Shown piece after piece: positions 50,711 through 59,502 of a stretch of DNA of 59,674 bases. The stretch comes from Ruminococcus sp. (GTDB lineage Bacteria > Bacillota > Clostridia > Oscillospirales > Ruminococcaceae). The position numbers were made by a program, and so were the translations under genes. The notes beneath the pieces were generated by a model that was not told where the DNA came from, did not search any database, and saw only the letters and a list, made by a program, of their open reading frames with translations. How positions within the stretch are numbered: the stretch's first letter is position 1; the number at the start of each line of letters is the position of its first letter. Location of the stretch: assembly GCA_017519145.1 (NCBI GenBank), contig JAFWTA010000051.1:1-59674 (forward strand). The letters run 5' to 3'.

Positions 50711-52690
50711 ATGTACGAAGGATTCCTTCCTACAACAAGAAAGGAAATGGACGAGCTGGGCATAGAGCAGTTCGATTTCATATACATAACGGGTGACGCC
50801 TACGTTGACCACCCCAGCTTCGGTGCGGCTATCGTTACCCGTCTTATAGAGAGCATGGGCTTCACAGTAGGTATCATCTCCCAGCCCGACTGGCATACGG
50901 ACAGGGACTTCCGCCGCTTCGGCGCTCCAAAGTACGCTTTTCTTGTCACCGCAGGCAATATCGACTCGATGGTGGCACACTACACCGCTGCAAAGAGAAA
51001 GCGCTCCGATGACGCATATACCGCAGGCGGAGTTGCAGGCAAGCGCCCCGACCGCGCGGTCATTGTCTACTGTCAGAAAATACGCGAATACTTCGGCAAC
51101 GTCCCCATAGCTATCGGCGGTCTGGAGGCTTCTCTCCGCCGTTTCGCACACTACGACTACTGGGACGACGCAGTCCGCCCCTCGGTACTGGTGGACAGCG
51201 GCGCAGACCTGCTCATGTACGGCATGGGCGAGCACCAGATACAGGAGCTCTGCACCCGTATGGCAAAGGGCGAGAGCATTCACGATATGCACGATATCCG
51301 CGGCACCTGCTATCTGACAGAGCCTGTGAACACTCCCATAGGCGCGGCACAGTGCCCCTCCTTCGAGCAGGTGAGGGACAGCAAGCCCGAGTACGCAAAG
51401 GCGGTAAAGATACAATACGACTGGCAGGACGAGGTCTACGGAAAGACCATAATACAGCGTCACGGCAAAGTGATGCTGGTGCAGCTCCCCCCTGCATACA
51501 GCCTTACCACAGAGGAGCTTGACCACATCTACTCACTGCCCTACATGAGAGCGATTCACCCGTCATACGAGGCTCTGGGCGGCGTCCCCGGAATAGAGGA
51601 GGTACGCTTCTCAATCACCCACAACCGCGGCTGCTTCGGCTACTGCAACTTCTGCTCCATTGCCCTTCATCAGGGCAGGCGTGTCACCGTCAGAAGCGAG
51701 GAGTCGGTACTGAAGGAAGCGGAGCGCATAACAAAAATGCCCGATTTCAAGGGCTACATACACGATGTAGGCGGTCCAACGGCGGACTTCCGCCGTCCCT
51801 CCTGCGACAAGCAGCTCACTAAGGGACTGTGCATGGGCAAGAAGTGCCTTGCTCCCACACCCTGTCCCGCACTTAAAGTGGATCACAGCGAATACCTTGC
51901 CATGCTGCGGAAGATACGCAAGGTCAAGGGCGTGAAAAAGGTCTTTATCCGCTCGGGCATCCGTTACGACTACCTCATTGAGGACAAGGACGACGAGTTC
52001 ATGAAAGAGCTGATAATGCACCATGTCAGCGGTCAGCTGAAAGTCGCTCCCGAGCACTGCTCGGCGGTGGTGCTGGACAAGATGGGCAAGCCCCATATCG
52101 AAGCCTACAAGCGCTTCCAGAAGCGCTTCTACGAAATAACCAAGGGCATGGGCAAGGAGCAGTACCTCGTCCCCTACCTTATGTCCTCCCACCCCGGAAG
52201 CACTCTCAACGAGGCTATCGACTTAGCTCTTTTCCTCAGGGACAACAAGATACGTCCCGAGCAGGTGCAGGACTTCTACCCCACCCCGGGAACTATCTCC
52301 ACAGCTATGTTCTACACTGAGCTGGACCCCTACACCATGGAGAAGGTCTACGTTCCGAAAACTCCGAAGGAAAAGGCTATGCAGCGAGCTCTGCTGCAAT
52401 ACTTCCGCCCTCAGAACAGGGAGATAGTGCTGGAGGCTCTCAAAGCCGCAGGCAGGCGCGACCTCATAGGCTCGTCGCCGAAATGTCTGGTGGCAGATGA
52501 CTCCCGCGGAAAGAGCAATACTCCCCGAAAAGGCGGTGACAGGTCGTGGCAGGATACTTCAAGGACACGGAGAGCTTCGTCAAAGCCGCAGGAGAGAAAT
52601 ACAAGCTCTCAGCGCAGCAAAGGCAATACCTCAGGGAACTGGCAGAAGAACGGCAAAAAGAGCGGTCAGAGCGGAAAAAGAAAGCACTGA
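50711..52690 (+). CDS. YgiQ family radical SAM protein
   Basis: A 659-residue radical SAM protein with the CxxxCxxC cluster motif in RGCFGYCNFCSIALHQGR near residue 306, an N-terminal cobalamin-like/B12-type alpha/beta region and the family segment VGGPTADFRRPSC. The C-terminal tail (from about residue 600) is disordered and very rich in Lys, Arg, Gly and Ser. Members are widely conserved, but their reaction is unknown. ATG at 50711 is preferred on spacing from GGGAG; the ATG three bases earlier is possible. The tail overlaps the next gene for 145 nt in another frame. Confidence 0.93.
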   Translation: MYEGFLPTTRKEMDELGIEQFDFIYITGDAYVDHPSFGAAIVTRLIESMGFTVGIISQPDWHTDRDFRRFGAPKYAFLVTAGNIDSMVAHYTAAKRKRSDDAYTAGGVAGKRPDRAVIVYCQKIREYFGNVPIAIGGLEASLRRFAHYDYWDDAVRPSVLVDSGADLLMYGMGEHQIQELCTRMAKGESIHDMHDIRGTCYLTEPVNTPIGAAQCPSFEQVRDSKPEYAKAVKIQYDWQDEVYGKTIIQRHGKVMLVQLPPAYSLTTEELDHIYSLPYMRAIHPSYEALGGVPGIEEVRFSITHNRGCFGYCNFCSIALHQGRRVTVRSEESVLKEAERITKMPDFKGYIHDVGGPTADFRRPSCDKQLTKGLCMGKKCLAPTPCPALKVDHSEYLAMLRKIRKVKGVKKVFIRSGIRYDYLIEDKDDEFMKELIMHHVSGQLKVAPEHCSAVVLDKMGKPHIEAYKRFQKRFYEITKGMGKEQYLVPYLMSSHPGSTLNEAIDLALFLRDNKIRPEQVQDFYPTPGTISTAMFYTELDPYTMEKVYVPKTPKEKAMQRALLQYFRPQNREIVLEALKAAGRRDLIGSSPKCLVADDSRGKSNTPRKGGDRSWQDTSRTRRASSKPQERNTSSQRSKGNTSGNWQKNGKKSGQSGKRKH

Positions 52691-53556
52691 AGACCATAGG
52701 TCTGCTCATAATAGCGGCAGTCCTGCTCATATTCATAGGATACAGGCATTTCCGCAAGCCCGTCCACACCTTTCCCGCTGAGGACAGGCTGGTAATGCAT
52801 TTCATAGACGTAGGTCAGGGCGACTGCACCTTTATCGCCGCCAACGGCGTCACCATGCTGGTGGACTGCGGCGAGGACGAGGTCTCCGACGACGTTATCA
52901 CATATCTCACAGATCTGGGCGTTGGGCGGCTGGATTATCTCATAGCCACTCATCCCCATTCCGACCACATGGGCGGTATGTACCGCATCATCGACACATT
53001 CGACATCGGTGAGGTCATAGTGCCCCATGTTCCCGATGAACAGATACCTGCGGCAGTGTTCTTCGAGCGGTTCCTCGACAGCTGCGAGAGCAGCGGCGTC
53101 ACAGTCACCGAAGCGGAAGCAGGCATGATCCTGCATATCGGCAGCGCGGAGGGCGAGATAGTCGCTCCCGACGGAGCCTTCCACGAGGACGTAAACAACT
53201 ATTCCGTCAGCCTTTTCATCACCCACGGCAGCAGCACATTCCTGCTGACAGGCGACGCCGAGGCGGAGTCCGAGGCGGCTATGCTGAAAAGCGGCAGACT
53301 GGGAAAGGTCTCGCTCTATAAGGCAGGTCATCACGGCAGCGCCTACTCCTCCACGGAGGAGCTGCTGAGCGTGATAAAGCCGCAGGCGGCAGTTATTTCC
53401 TGCGGAAGTGACAATCCCTACGGCCACCCTGCAAAGAGCACTCTCCGCCGACTGGAAAAGTACACCTCACAGATATACCGCACCGACCTCAACGGCTCAA
53501 TAGTTGTCTCATCGGACGGCAGCAAGCTGACGATATCAGCTGAAAGGGGCGCATGA
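52546..53556 (+). CDS. ComEC-like metallo-beta-lactamase-fold hydrolase, membrane-anchored
   Basis: A 336-residue protein with a charged helical N-terminus, one membrane helix (about 49-66) and an external metal-dependent hydrolase domain. The zinc motif THPHSDHMGG near residue 127 and DVGQGDCTFI near residue 88 place it with stand-alone ComEC/Rec2 C-terminal domains; LTGDAE and AGHHGS hold the remaining metal ligands. The only plausible start is GTG at 52546, within the ygiQ-type gene, since no ATG occurs before the membrane helix. A DUF3006 gene follows at once, a common partner. The substrate may be DNA or nucleotides (inference). Confidence 0.85.
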   Translation: MAGYFKDTESFVKAAGEKYKLSAQQRQYLRELAEERQKERSERKKKALKTIGLLIIAAVLLIFIGYRHFRKPVHTFPAEDRLVMHFIDVGQGDCTFIAANGVTMLVDCGEDEVSDDVITYLTDLGVGRLDYLIATHPHSDHMGGMYRIIDTFDIGEVIVPHVPDEQIPAAVFFERFLDSCESSGVTVTEAEAGMILHIGSAEGEIVAPDGAFHEDVNNYSVSLFITHGSSTFLLTGDAEAESEAAMLKSGRLGKVSLYKAGHHGSAYSSTEELLSVIKPQAAVISCGSDNPYGHPAKSTLRRLEKYTSQIYRTDLNGSIVVSSDGSKLTISAERGA

Positions 53557-53557
53557 T

Positions 53558-53785
53558 ATGATCGTTGTGGACAGATTTGAAGGCGGATACGCCGTGCTTG
53601 AGACCGGAAACGGCACATTCACCGTGCTCCGCAGCAGTCTCCCCGAGGGAGTCCGTGAGGGAGATGTACTCACCGAAAGGGACGGACGCTTCACAATTGA
53701 TACAAGTACCACCGTACAGCGCCGCAGCAGCCACGCAAGGCGGCTCCGCAGGCTTACGGAAAAGGATAAAAGAGGAAAACAATGA
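53558..53785 (+). CDS. DUF3006 small protein
   Basis: A 75-residue basic protein beginning IVVDRFEGGYAVLE, the conserved opening of the DUF3006 family, with a Lys/Arg-rich C-terminus. It starts one base after the ComEC-like gene stop and overlaps the flavoprotein start by four bases, so translation is coupled. DUF3006 proteins often neighbour ComEC-like hydrolases; their function is unknown. Confidence 0.85.
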   Translation: MIVVDRFEGGYAVLETGNGTFTVLRSSLPEGVREGDVLTERDGRFTIDTSTTVQRRSSHARRLRRLTEKDKRGKQ

Positions 53786-54999
53786 CCGATACTATTATTA
53801 TTGGCGGCGGCGCAGCAGGCTGCTTTGCCGCTGTAAATGCAGCGCGCTTCGGCAAGACAGTGCTGCTCTTTGAGAAAAACGAAAAGCTTGGCAGAAAGCT
53901 CCGCATAACGGGCAAGGGACGCTGCAACGTCACCAACAACAGTCCCACGGACGAGCATATGAAGAATATCCCCGTCAATCCCCGCTTTATGTACAGCTCA
54001 TTTGCAGGCTTTGACGCGGAATGCACCATGAGCTTCTTCGAGGAGCTGGGAGTGCCGCTGAAGACCGAGCGGGGCAACAGAGTGTTCCCCGTCAGCGACA
54101 ACGCCAACGACATAGCCGATGCCCTCGCCCGTGAAATGAAGAAGCTGGGCGTCAGGGTCATAAACAAAAGAGTCACAAAGATACTCACCGAGAACGGCGC
54201 TGTATGCGGCGTAAAGGCAGGAGGCGAGGAATACCGCTCATCGGCAGTTCTCATTGCCTGCGGCGGCAAGTCCTACCCTGCAACGGGCTCCACAGGGGAC
54301 GGCTACTCCCTTGCGGAGGCTCTGGGACATACAGTGACGGAGCTGAAGCCTTCGCTGGTGCCCCTCACCTCTCCCGATAAATTCTGCGCGGAGATGATGG
54401 GACTCTCCCTCCACAATGTGACCATAAAGCTCATGGAGGGCGAAAAGTGCATATACAGCGAAATGGGCGAGATGCTGTTCACTCATTTCGGCGTCTCGGG
54501 TCCCCTTGTGCTCAGCGCAAGCTCCCACATCCGCAATATGGCGCCGGATAAGTACAGGCTGCTCATCGACCTGAAGCCTGCACTTTCCCCCGAGCAGCTG
54601 GATGCAAGGATACAGCGCGACTTCGCGGAGAACCTCAACAGGGACTTCCAGAACGGTATCCGCAAGCTGCTGCCTGCAAAGCTCATACCCGTAGCGGTAA
54701 GGCTGTCGGGGATAGCTCCCGAACAGAAGATAAACGGCATAACCAAGGAACAGAGACACAGCTTCGGGGAGCTGATAAAGTCCTTCCCCGTAAGGATATC
54801 GGGCTTCCGACCCATAGACGAAGCCATAATCACAAGCGGCGGCATCTCCACCAAGGAGATAGACCCGAAGACTATGGAGTCAAAGCTGATAAGCGGTCTC
54901 TACTTCGCAGGTGAGGTCATAGATGTGGACGCATACACAGGCGGCTTCAATCTTCAGATAGCATTTTCAACGGCATACACTGCCGCAGTCAATATGTAA
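53782..54999 (+). CDS. NAD(P)/FAD-dependent oxidoreductase, HI0933/YhiN family
   Basis: A 405-residue flavoprotein. The N-terminal dinucleotide-binding motif IIGGGAAGCFAAVNAARFG is followed by ENEKLGRKL-like KNEKLGRKLRITGKGRCNVTN, diagnostic for this family, and ends with GLYFAGEVIDVDAYTGGFNLQIAFSTA that binds the FAD. The family includes BaiN-type bile acid reductases, but most members have no proven substrate. AGAGGAAAACA precedes the ATG, which overlaps DUF3006. Confidence 0.92.
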   Translation: MTDTIIIGGGAAGCFAAVNAARFGKTVLLFEKNEKLGRKLRITGKGRCNVTNNSPTDEHMKNIPVNPRFMYSSFAGFDAECTMSFFEELGVPLKTERGNRVFPVSDNANDIADALAREMKKLGVRVINKRVTKILTENGAVCGVKAGGEEYRSSAVLIACGGKSYPATGSTGDGYSLAEALGHTVTELKPSLVPLTSPDKFCAEMMGLSLHNVTIKLMEGEKCIYSEMGEMLFTHFGVSGPLVLSASSHIRNMAPDKYRLLIDLKPALSPEQLDARIQRDFAENLNRDFQNGIRKLLPAKLIPVAVRLSGIAPEQKINGITKEQRHSFGELIKSFPVRISGFRPIDEAIITSGGISTKEIDPKTMESKLISGLYFAGEVIDVDAYTGGFNLQIAFSTAYTAAVNM

Positions 55000-55036
55000 T
55001 ATATCCCTGCGGATATGTTGCGGAAAGGGGAAAAAT

Positions 55037-55396
55037 ATGGGGTGTTTAGGTAATCTTTTATGGCTTATTTTCGGCGGCTTTCTCAGCGGACTGAGCTGGC
55101 TGCTGATCGGACTTTTGTGGTGTATCACCATAGTGGGCATACCCGTCGGAGCACAGTGCTTCAAAATGGCAAAGCTTAGCTTCTGTCCATTCGGCAAGGA
55201 GGTAAAATACGGCGGCGGCGCAGTAAGTCTGCTGGTGAATATACTCTGGCTCATATTCGGCGGAATTGAAATGGCGCTTGAATTCGCCATTTTCGGAGTG
55301 CTGCTCTGCGTGACGATAATAGGTATCCCCTTTGGTATGCAGATGTTCAAGCTGGCAAAGCTGGCTCTCATGCCCTTCGGAGCAGAGGTCAGGTGA
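55037..55396 (+). CDS. YccF domain membrane protein
   Basis: A 119-residue protein with two similar halves, each with a hydrophobic helix pair and the signature NxLWLIFGG...GIPxGxQxFKxAKLxxxPFG. This is the duplicated YccF domain. The protein should sit in the cell membrane; function unknown. GGAAAGGGG lies upstream of the ATG. It is three bases before the next membrane protein gene. Confidence 0.9.
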   Translation: MGCLGNLLWLIFGGFLSGLSWLLIGLLWCITIVGIPVGAQCFKMAKLSFCPFGKEVKYGGGAVSLLVNILWLIFGGIEMALEFAIFGVLLCVTIIGIPFGMQMFKLAKLALMPFGAEVR

Positions 55397-55399
55397 CCT

Positions 55400-55933
55400 A
55401 TGGCCGAGCATAGAAAAGCCGAGCCTGTGCGGATATTCTTCCGCTATGTATTTGAATTTGCAGCCGCAGGCTTTGCAGGCTGGATATACGAGGTGGCAAC
55501 GGTATGGGTCATGTATCACTACTTCGACAACCGCGGTATGCTCCACCTCCCCATCATACCCATCTATGCAGTGGGAGCCTTTATACTCCTCGCCCTGCTG
55601 AGAAAGAAACGTAACCCCGTGTTCATCTTCTTTTTCGCCATGGCAGTCACCACTGTATTCGAGCTGGGAGCCTCCTACCTGCTGGAATTCATCTTTCACG
55701 AACAGTTCTGGACCTACGAGAACTGGTACTTCTCCATACTTGACAGGTCCAGTCTCATATCCAGCGCCATATTCGGCGTACTGGCGGTGGGGTACTTCTA
55801 CCTGCTCCATCCGCTTTCGGGGAAGCTCAGCGAGAAGCTTCCCAAAGGCGTCTGCGCTGCCGCAGCCGCCGTCATGTCCGCAGTTATACTGGGAGATATA
55901 GCTTTCTCCTTTGCGGAACACCTTAAAAACTGA
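55400..55933 (+). CDS. Putative ABC transporter-type membrane protein (CmpB family)
   Basis: A 177-residue membrane protein with about five hydrophobic helices, resembling the ABC_trans_CmpB / putative ABC-transporter type IV family (GWIYEVATVW near residue 27, ELGASYLLEF near residue 95, WTYENWYFSI). It has no ATPase, and the assignment as a transporter in the family name is unproven. AGAGGTCAGG precedes the ATG. It forms a likely pair with the YccF gene. Confidence 0.8.
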   Translation: MAEHRKAEPVRIFFRYVFEFAAAGFAGWIYEVATVWVMYHYFDNRGMLHLPIIPIYAVGAFILLALLRKKRNPVFIFFFAMAVTTVFELGASYLLEFIFHEQFWTYENWYFSILDRSSLISSAIFGVLAVGYFYLLHPLSGKLSEKLPKGVCAAAAAVMSAVILGDIAFSFAEHLKN

Positions 55934-55971
55934 CAATAAGGGCTTCTGCCCGTTATAAAGGAGTCATCTGT

Positions 55972-56634
55972 ATGAAAACTATCAACATCGCTATCGACGG
56001 ACCTGCCGGCGCAGGCAAGAGCACCATCGCAAAGATGGTATCAAAGGAGCTTGGCTACATCTATGTGGACACAGGGGCGCTCTACCGCACTATCGCGCTC
56101 TACATAACCGAGAACGATATCGCTGACGAGGACATCGAAGCTTCCCTCGAAAAGGCAGATGTGTCGCTGAAGTTCATCGACGGAGCACAGAGAGTGTTCC
56201 TCGGAGACAGGGACGTTTCCGACCTTATCCGCACTCCCGAGATATCCATGGCAGCTTCAAGAACATCGGCCATACCTGCGGTAAGAGCCTATCTCTTTGA
56301 GACTCAGCAAAAAATAGCCCGTGAAAACAGCGTCATTATGGACGGCAGAGACATCGGCACCGTAGTTCTCCCCAATGCAGATGTGAAGATATTCCTGACA
56401 GCCTCCGCTGAGGAACGCGCCAACCGCCGTTACAAGGAGCTGTCCGAGAAGCCGGACTGCCCCACTTATCAGGAGATACTGGACGATATCATCAAGCGCG
56501 ACTATCAGGATATGCACCGCGAGACAGCTCCCCTGAAGCAGGCTGAGGACGCTGTCCTTGTGGACACAACGGAGCTGAACTTAGAGGAGTCCGCAGCTGC
56601 TATCGTGAAGATAATAAACGAGAAAATAGGCTGA
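55972..56634 (+). CDS. cmk: Cytidylate kinase
   Basis: It phosphorylates CMP and dCMP with ATP. The 220 residues have the P-loop AIDGPAGAGKSTIAKMV near residue 5, YVDTGALYRTIAL near residue 29, the DGRDIGTVVLPNA segment near residue 125 and the lid SAEERANRRYKEL. AAAGGAG lies before the ATG. In many clostridia it precedes plsC and ispH-rpsA exactly as here, so this is a conserved block. Confidence 0.97.
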   Translation: MKTINIAIDGPAGAGKSTIAKMVSKELGYIYVDTGALYRTIALYITENDIADEDIEASLEKADVSLKFIDGAQRVFLGDRDVSDLIRTPEISMAASRTSAIPAVRAYLFETQQKIARENSVIMDGRDIGTVVLPNADVKIFLTASAEERANRRYKELSEKPDCPTYQEILDDIIKRDYQDMHRETAPLKQAEDAVLVDTTELNLEESAAAIVKIINEKIG

Positions 56635-56677
56635 CGGATGCAGTTTTCAGAGAAAATATTACTGAGGTGAGACAGAT

Positions 56678-57322
56678 ATGTATTATGTTATAAAGGTACT
56701 GGTCAGACTTTACTTCCGCATAATGTACAAGCTGCGCTATGAGGGCAGGGACAATATCCCCAAGGATACCACTGTCATCTACGCCTGCAACCACCGCTCA
56801 TATGCCGATCCTCCCCTGCTTGGAACAGGGGCAAGAGGCAAATATGCCTTCATGGCAAAAGAGGAGCTCTTCAGGAACAAGCTTTTTGCATGGCTCATCC
56901 GCTCCTTGGGAGCCTTCCCCGTTGCCCGCGGCAAGGGCGATACGGGAGTCATCGACACCGCTGTTGAAAGGCTGCAAAACGGCAGGAGCCTTATGATATT
57001 CCCCGAGGGCACACGCTCAAAGGACGGCAAGGTAGGCAAGAAGGGCCATACGGGCGCAGCTCTAATCGCCGCACGCTCGGGAAAGCCCATAATCCCCGTA
57101 GGCATCTGCTACGGAGAGAAGCTGAAATTCCGCACCCCTCTCACGATCAAATACGGCGTGCCCATTGATCCTGCGGAGTACTGCGAGATATGCGACGCTC
57201 CCAATCCCCGTCAGCTGGTAAAGCTGAAGAACCGCTACATGGCGGATATAAAGCTGCTGGTGGAGGGCGAGCCGGAAAGCGACACCGCCGACGCTCCAAA
57301 GGAGGAGGAAGCAAATGAGTAA
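56678..57322 (+). CDS. plsC: 1-acyl-sn-glycerol-3-phosphate acyltransferase
   Basis: PlsC acylates lysophosphatidic acid to phosphatidic acid in phospholipid synthesis. The 214 residues hold an N-terminal membrane-associated helix, the catalytic H-x4-D motif in NHRSYADP near residue 38, and the substrate motif FPEGTRSKDG near residue 108. TGAGGTGAG precedes the ATG. The stop overlaps the ispH start by eight bases. Confidence 0.94.
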   Translation: MYYVIKVLVRLYFRIMYKLRYEGRDNIPKDTTVIYACNHRSYADPPLLGTGARGKYAFMAKEELFRNKLFAWLIRSLGAFPVARGKGDTGVIDTAVERLQNGRSLMIFPEGTRSKDGKVGKKGHTGAALIAARSGKPIIPVGICYGEKLKFRTPLTIKYGVPIDPAEYCEICDAPNPRQLVKLKNRYMADIKLLVEGEPESDTADAPKEEEANE

Positions 57323-59294
57323 AGTCACTGTTGCAAAGTCCGCAGGCTTCTGCTTCGGCGTTGACCGCGCCGTGAAGATGGTCTACGGCGAGCTTGAAAA
57401 GAATACAAACGTCGCCACACTGGGTCCCATCATCCACAATCAGGACGTTGTGAATGATATGCAGGCAAAGGGCGCAAGGATAGTGGACTCCGTAGAGGAG
57501 CTCCGCCCTGATGAGACAGTTGTCATCCGCTCCCACGGCGTTGGACGGGACATCTACCGTCAGATAGAAGCCAAGGGTAACAAAATGCTGGACGCCACCT
57601 GTCCCTTCGTCTCGCGCATACATAAGATCGTTGCCGAGAAGACCGCAGAAGGCTATTTTATCCTCATTGCAGGCGACCGTGACCACCCCGAGGTACAGGG
57701 CATCGTTGGTCATTGTGACGAAAATTGCCTTGTTTTTAAGGACAACTTTGAGCTAAAAGCCTTTTTTGAAAAAAATTATAAAAATTTGCGAAAAAAGCTT
57801 GCAATTGTGGCGCAAACGACGTATAATATAGTAGTATGGGGTGAGTGTTTAAACGTGATCCCGAAGGACGATCCCGATATCGTTATATATGATACTATAT
57901 GCAACGCTACCGACGCGCGTCAGTCAGACGCAGCCGAGCTCGCCAAGAACTCGGATATAATGCTCGTTGTCGGAGGCAGACACAGCTCTAACACCGTCAA
58001 GCTATATGAGGTGTGCAGCCGTTTCTGTAAAACGTATCATATCGAGAACGCGGACGAGCTTCGGACATTAACGCTCCCGAATGCCAATATTATCGGCATT
58101 ACTGCCGGGGCATCGACCCCCGCCTATATAATCAAGGAGGTACAAACCAAAATGGCAGAAAATGAAATTCTTGCAGCTAATCAGGATGAGGAGATCGATT
58201 TCGCTCAGGCTCTCGACGAATCATTCAAAAAAATACATACAGGAGAGAAAGTTAAAGGCACAGTAATCGCCGTAAACAATACAGAAGTTATCGTTGACCT
58301 TGGCACTAAGCACACAGGCTACGTTGCTCTCGACGATCTTACAGACGATCCTTCAAAGAAGCCTTCAGACATCGTCAGCGTTGGCGACGAGATCGATCTT
58401 GTTGTAATCAAGGTAAACGATGCAGAGGGTACAGCTGCTCTCTCTAAGAGAAAGGTGGACGAGCAGGCAGGTTACGAGAAGATCGTAAAGGCTCAGCAGG
58501 AAGGCACCGTTCTCGAGGGCGTTGTTCAGAGCGTTGTTAACAAGGGCGTTACTCTCACTGTTATGGGCGTAAGAGTATTTATCCCCGCTTCACTCACAGG
58601 TCTCCCCAGAGGCGCAGAGCTTGACCAGCTTCTCAAGAAGAAGGTAGAGTTCATCGTTATCGAGGTTTCCGAGGGCGGCAGGAAGAGAGCAGTAGGCTCC
58701 ATCAAGGCTGTTCAGAACGCTAAGAAGGAAGAAGCTAAGGCAAGATTCTGGGAGACAGCTGAGGTCGGCAAGACCTACACAGGCAAGGTTAAGTCTCTCA
58801 CAAGCTTCGGTGCATTCGTTGATCTCGGCGGCATCGACGGCATGGTACATATCTCAGAGCTCTCATGGAAGAGGATCAAGCACCCCAGCGAGGTCGTTAA
58901 TGTTGGCGATACTCTTGAGGTTTATATCAAGGATCTTGATCAGGAAGCAAACAGAATTTCTCTCGGCTTCAAGAAGGCTGAGGACAATCCTTGGGAGATC
59001 TTCAAGGCTAACTACAATGTTGGCGATGTAGTTAAGGCTACTATCGTTTCCATCACAAGCTTCGGTGCATTCGCACAGATCATCGACGGCGTAGACGGCC
59101 TTATCCACATCTCACAGATCGCTGACCAGAAGGTAGAGAATGTCAAGGATGTTCTTTCCGTTGGCGATGAGGTTGACGTTAAGATCATCGACATCGATCC
59201 CGAGTCAAAGAGGATCAGCATCTCAATGCGTGCTCTTCTTGATGACGCTGACGAAGCTGCTGAGGAAGAGGCTCCTGCAGAGGACGCTGAATAA
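57315..59294 (+). CDS. ispH: IspH (HMBPP reductase) fused to ribosomal protein S1-type domains
   Basis: Residues 1-280 are 4-hydroxy-3-methylbut-2-enyl diphosphate reductase, the last step of the MEP isoprenoid route: cluster cysteines in [11 protein letters not shown] near residue 12, DATCPFV near residue 96 and [11 protein letters not shown] near residue 196, plus DHPEVQG. Residues 280-659 hold four S1 RNA-binding domains. The fusion is known in clostridia. A strong AAGGAGG ahead of an internal in-frame ATG (58152), and a promoter-like site within ispH, suggest that S1 can also be made alone. Base composition changes sharply: 57715-57900 is A/T-rich and 58200 onward uses GTT/GCT-type codons. 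AGGAGGAGG precedes the first ATG. Confidence 0.95.
   Translation: MSKVTVAKSAGFCFGVDRAVKMVYGELEKNTNVATLGPIIHNQDVVNDMQAKGARIVDSVEELRPDETVVIRSHGVGRDIYRQIEAKGNKMLDATCPFVSRIHKIVAEKTAEGYFILIAGDRDHPEVQGIVGHCDENCLVFKDNFELKAFFEKNYKNLRKKLAIVAQTTYNIVVWGECLNVIPKDDPDIVIYDTICNATDARQSDAAELAKNSDIMLVVGGRHSSNTVKLYEVCSRFCKTYHIENADELRTLTLPNANIIGITAGASTPAYIIKEVQTKMAENEILAANQDEEIDFAQALDESFKKIHTGEKVKGTVIAVNNTEVIVDLGTKHTGYVALDDLTDDPSKKPSDIVSVGDEIDLVVIKVNDAEGTAALSKRKVDEQAGYEKIVKAQQEGTVLEGVVQSVVNKGVTLTVMGVRVFIPASLTGLPRGAELDQLLKKKVEFIVIEVSEGGRKRAVGSIKAVQNAKKEEAKARFWETAEVGKTYTGKVKSLTSFGAFVDLGGIDGMVHISELSWKRIKHPSEVVNVGDTLEVYIKDLDQEANRISLGFKKAEDNPWEIFKANYNVGDVVKATIVSITSFGAFAQIIDGVDGLIHISQIADQKVENVKDVLSVGDEVDVKIIDIDPESKRISISMRALLDDADEAAEEEAPAEDAE
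57799..57827 (+). promoter_or_regulatory. Possible internal promoter within ispH
   Basis: TTGCAA (57799-57804) and TATAAT (57822-57827) with a 17-bp spacer lie in the A/T-rich part of ispH, 325 bp before the internal ATG of the S1 part. A chance match is possible, but the quality is high for a coding region of this GC content. Confidence 0.5.
58134..58154 (+). promoter_or_regulatory. Internal ribosome binding site before the S1 domains
   Basis: AAGGAGG (58134-58140) stands 11 bases before an in-frame ATG (58152) at the junction of IspH and S1. Starting here would give a 380-residue S1 protein (gene rpsA) without the IspH part. Confidence 0.65.
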
Positions 59295-59307
59295 TCAGTA
59301 AACACAC

Positions 59308-59339
59308 AGGGCTGCACAGTTGTGCAGCCCTTATTTTTT
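59308..59339 (+). terminator. Terminator after ispH-S1
   Basis: A near-perfect palindrome (AGGGCTGCACA with TGTGCAGCCCT) followed by TTATTTTTTA, 14 bp after the stop codon. Confidence 0.9.
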
Positions 59340-59375
59340 ACGGTGACACTTTGTAATAACATAAATTGGAATTTA

Positions 59376-59502
59376 TATTTGTAGGGAACGCCTCCCAACA
59401 GGAGCCGCGACCCTCTGTCCTTCGGACATCTCCCTACACTGTAGGGAGTCACCCTCGGCGTTCCGAAAAAGCATACTGTAGGGGAGGATATCATCCGCCG
59501 TT
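59376..59502. repeat. Degenerate repeat tract
   Basis: Several TGTAGGG and GTTCCG-like motifs (TGTAGGGAACGCC, CTGTAGGGAGTC, CTGTAGGGGAGG) recall the borders of the palindromic repeats elsewhere in the window. The tract links the terminator to the composite repeat copy at 59503. The 380-bp stretch after the last gene contains no coding frame that can be supported. Confidence 0.5.

Noticed and set aside
57315-59294. IspH-S1 fusion as a sequencing or assembly error
   Set aside because: The frame is continuous, the junction has sensible coding, and the fusion is known in clostridia.
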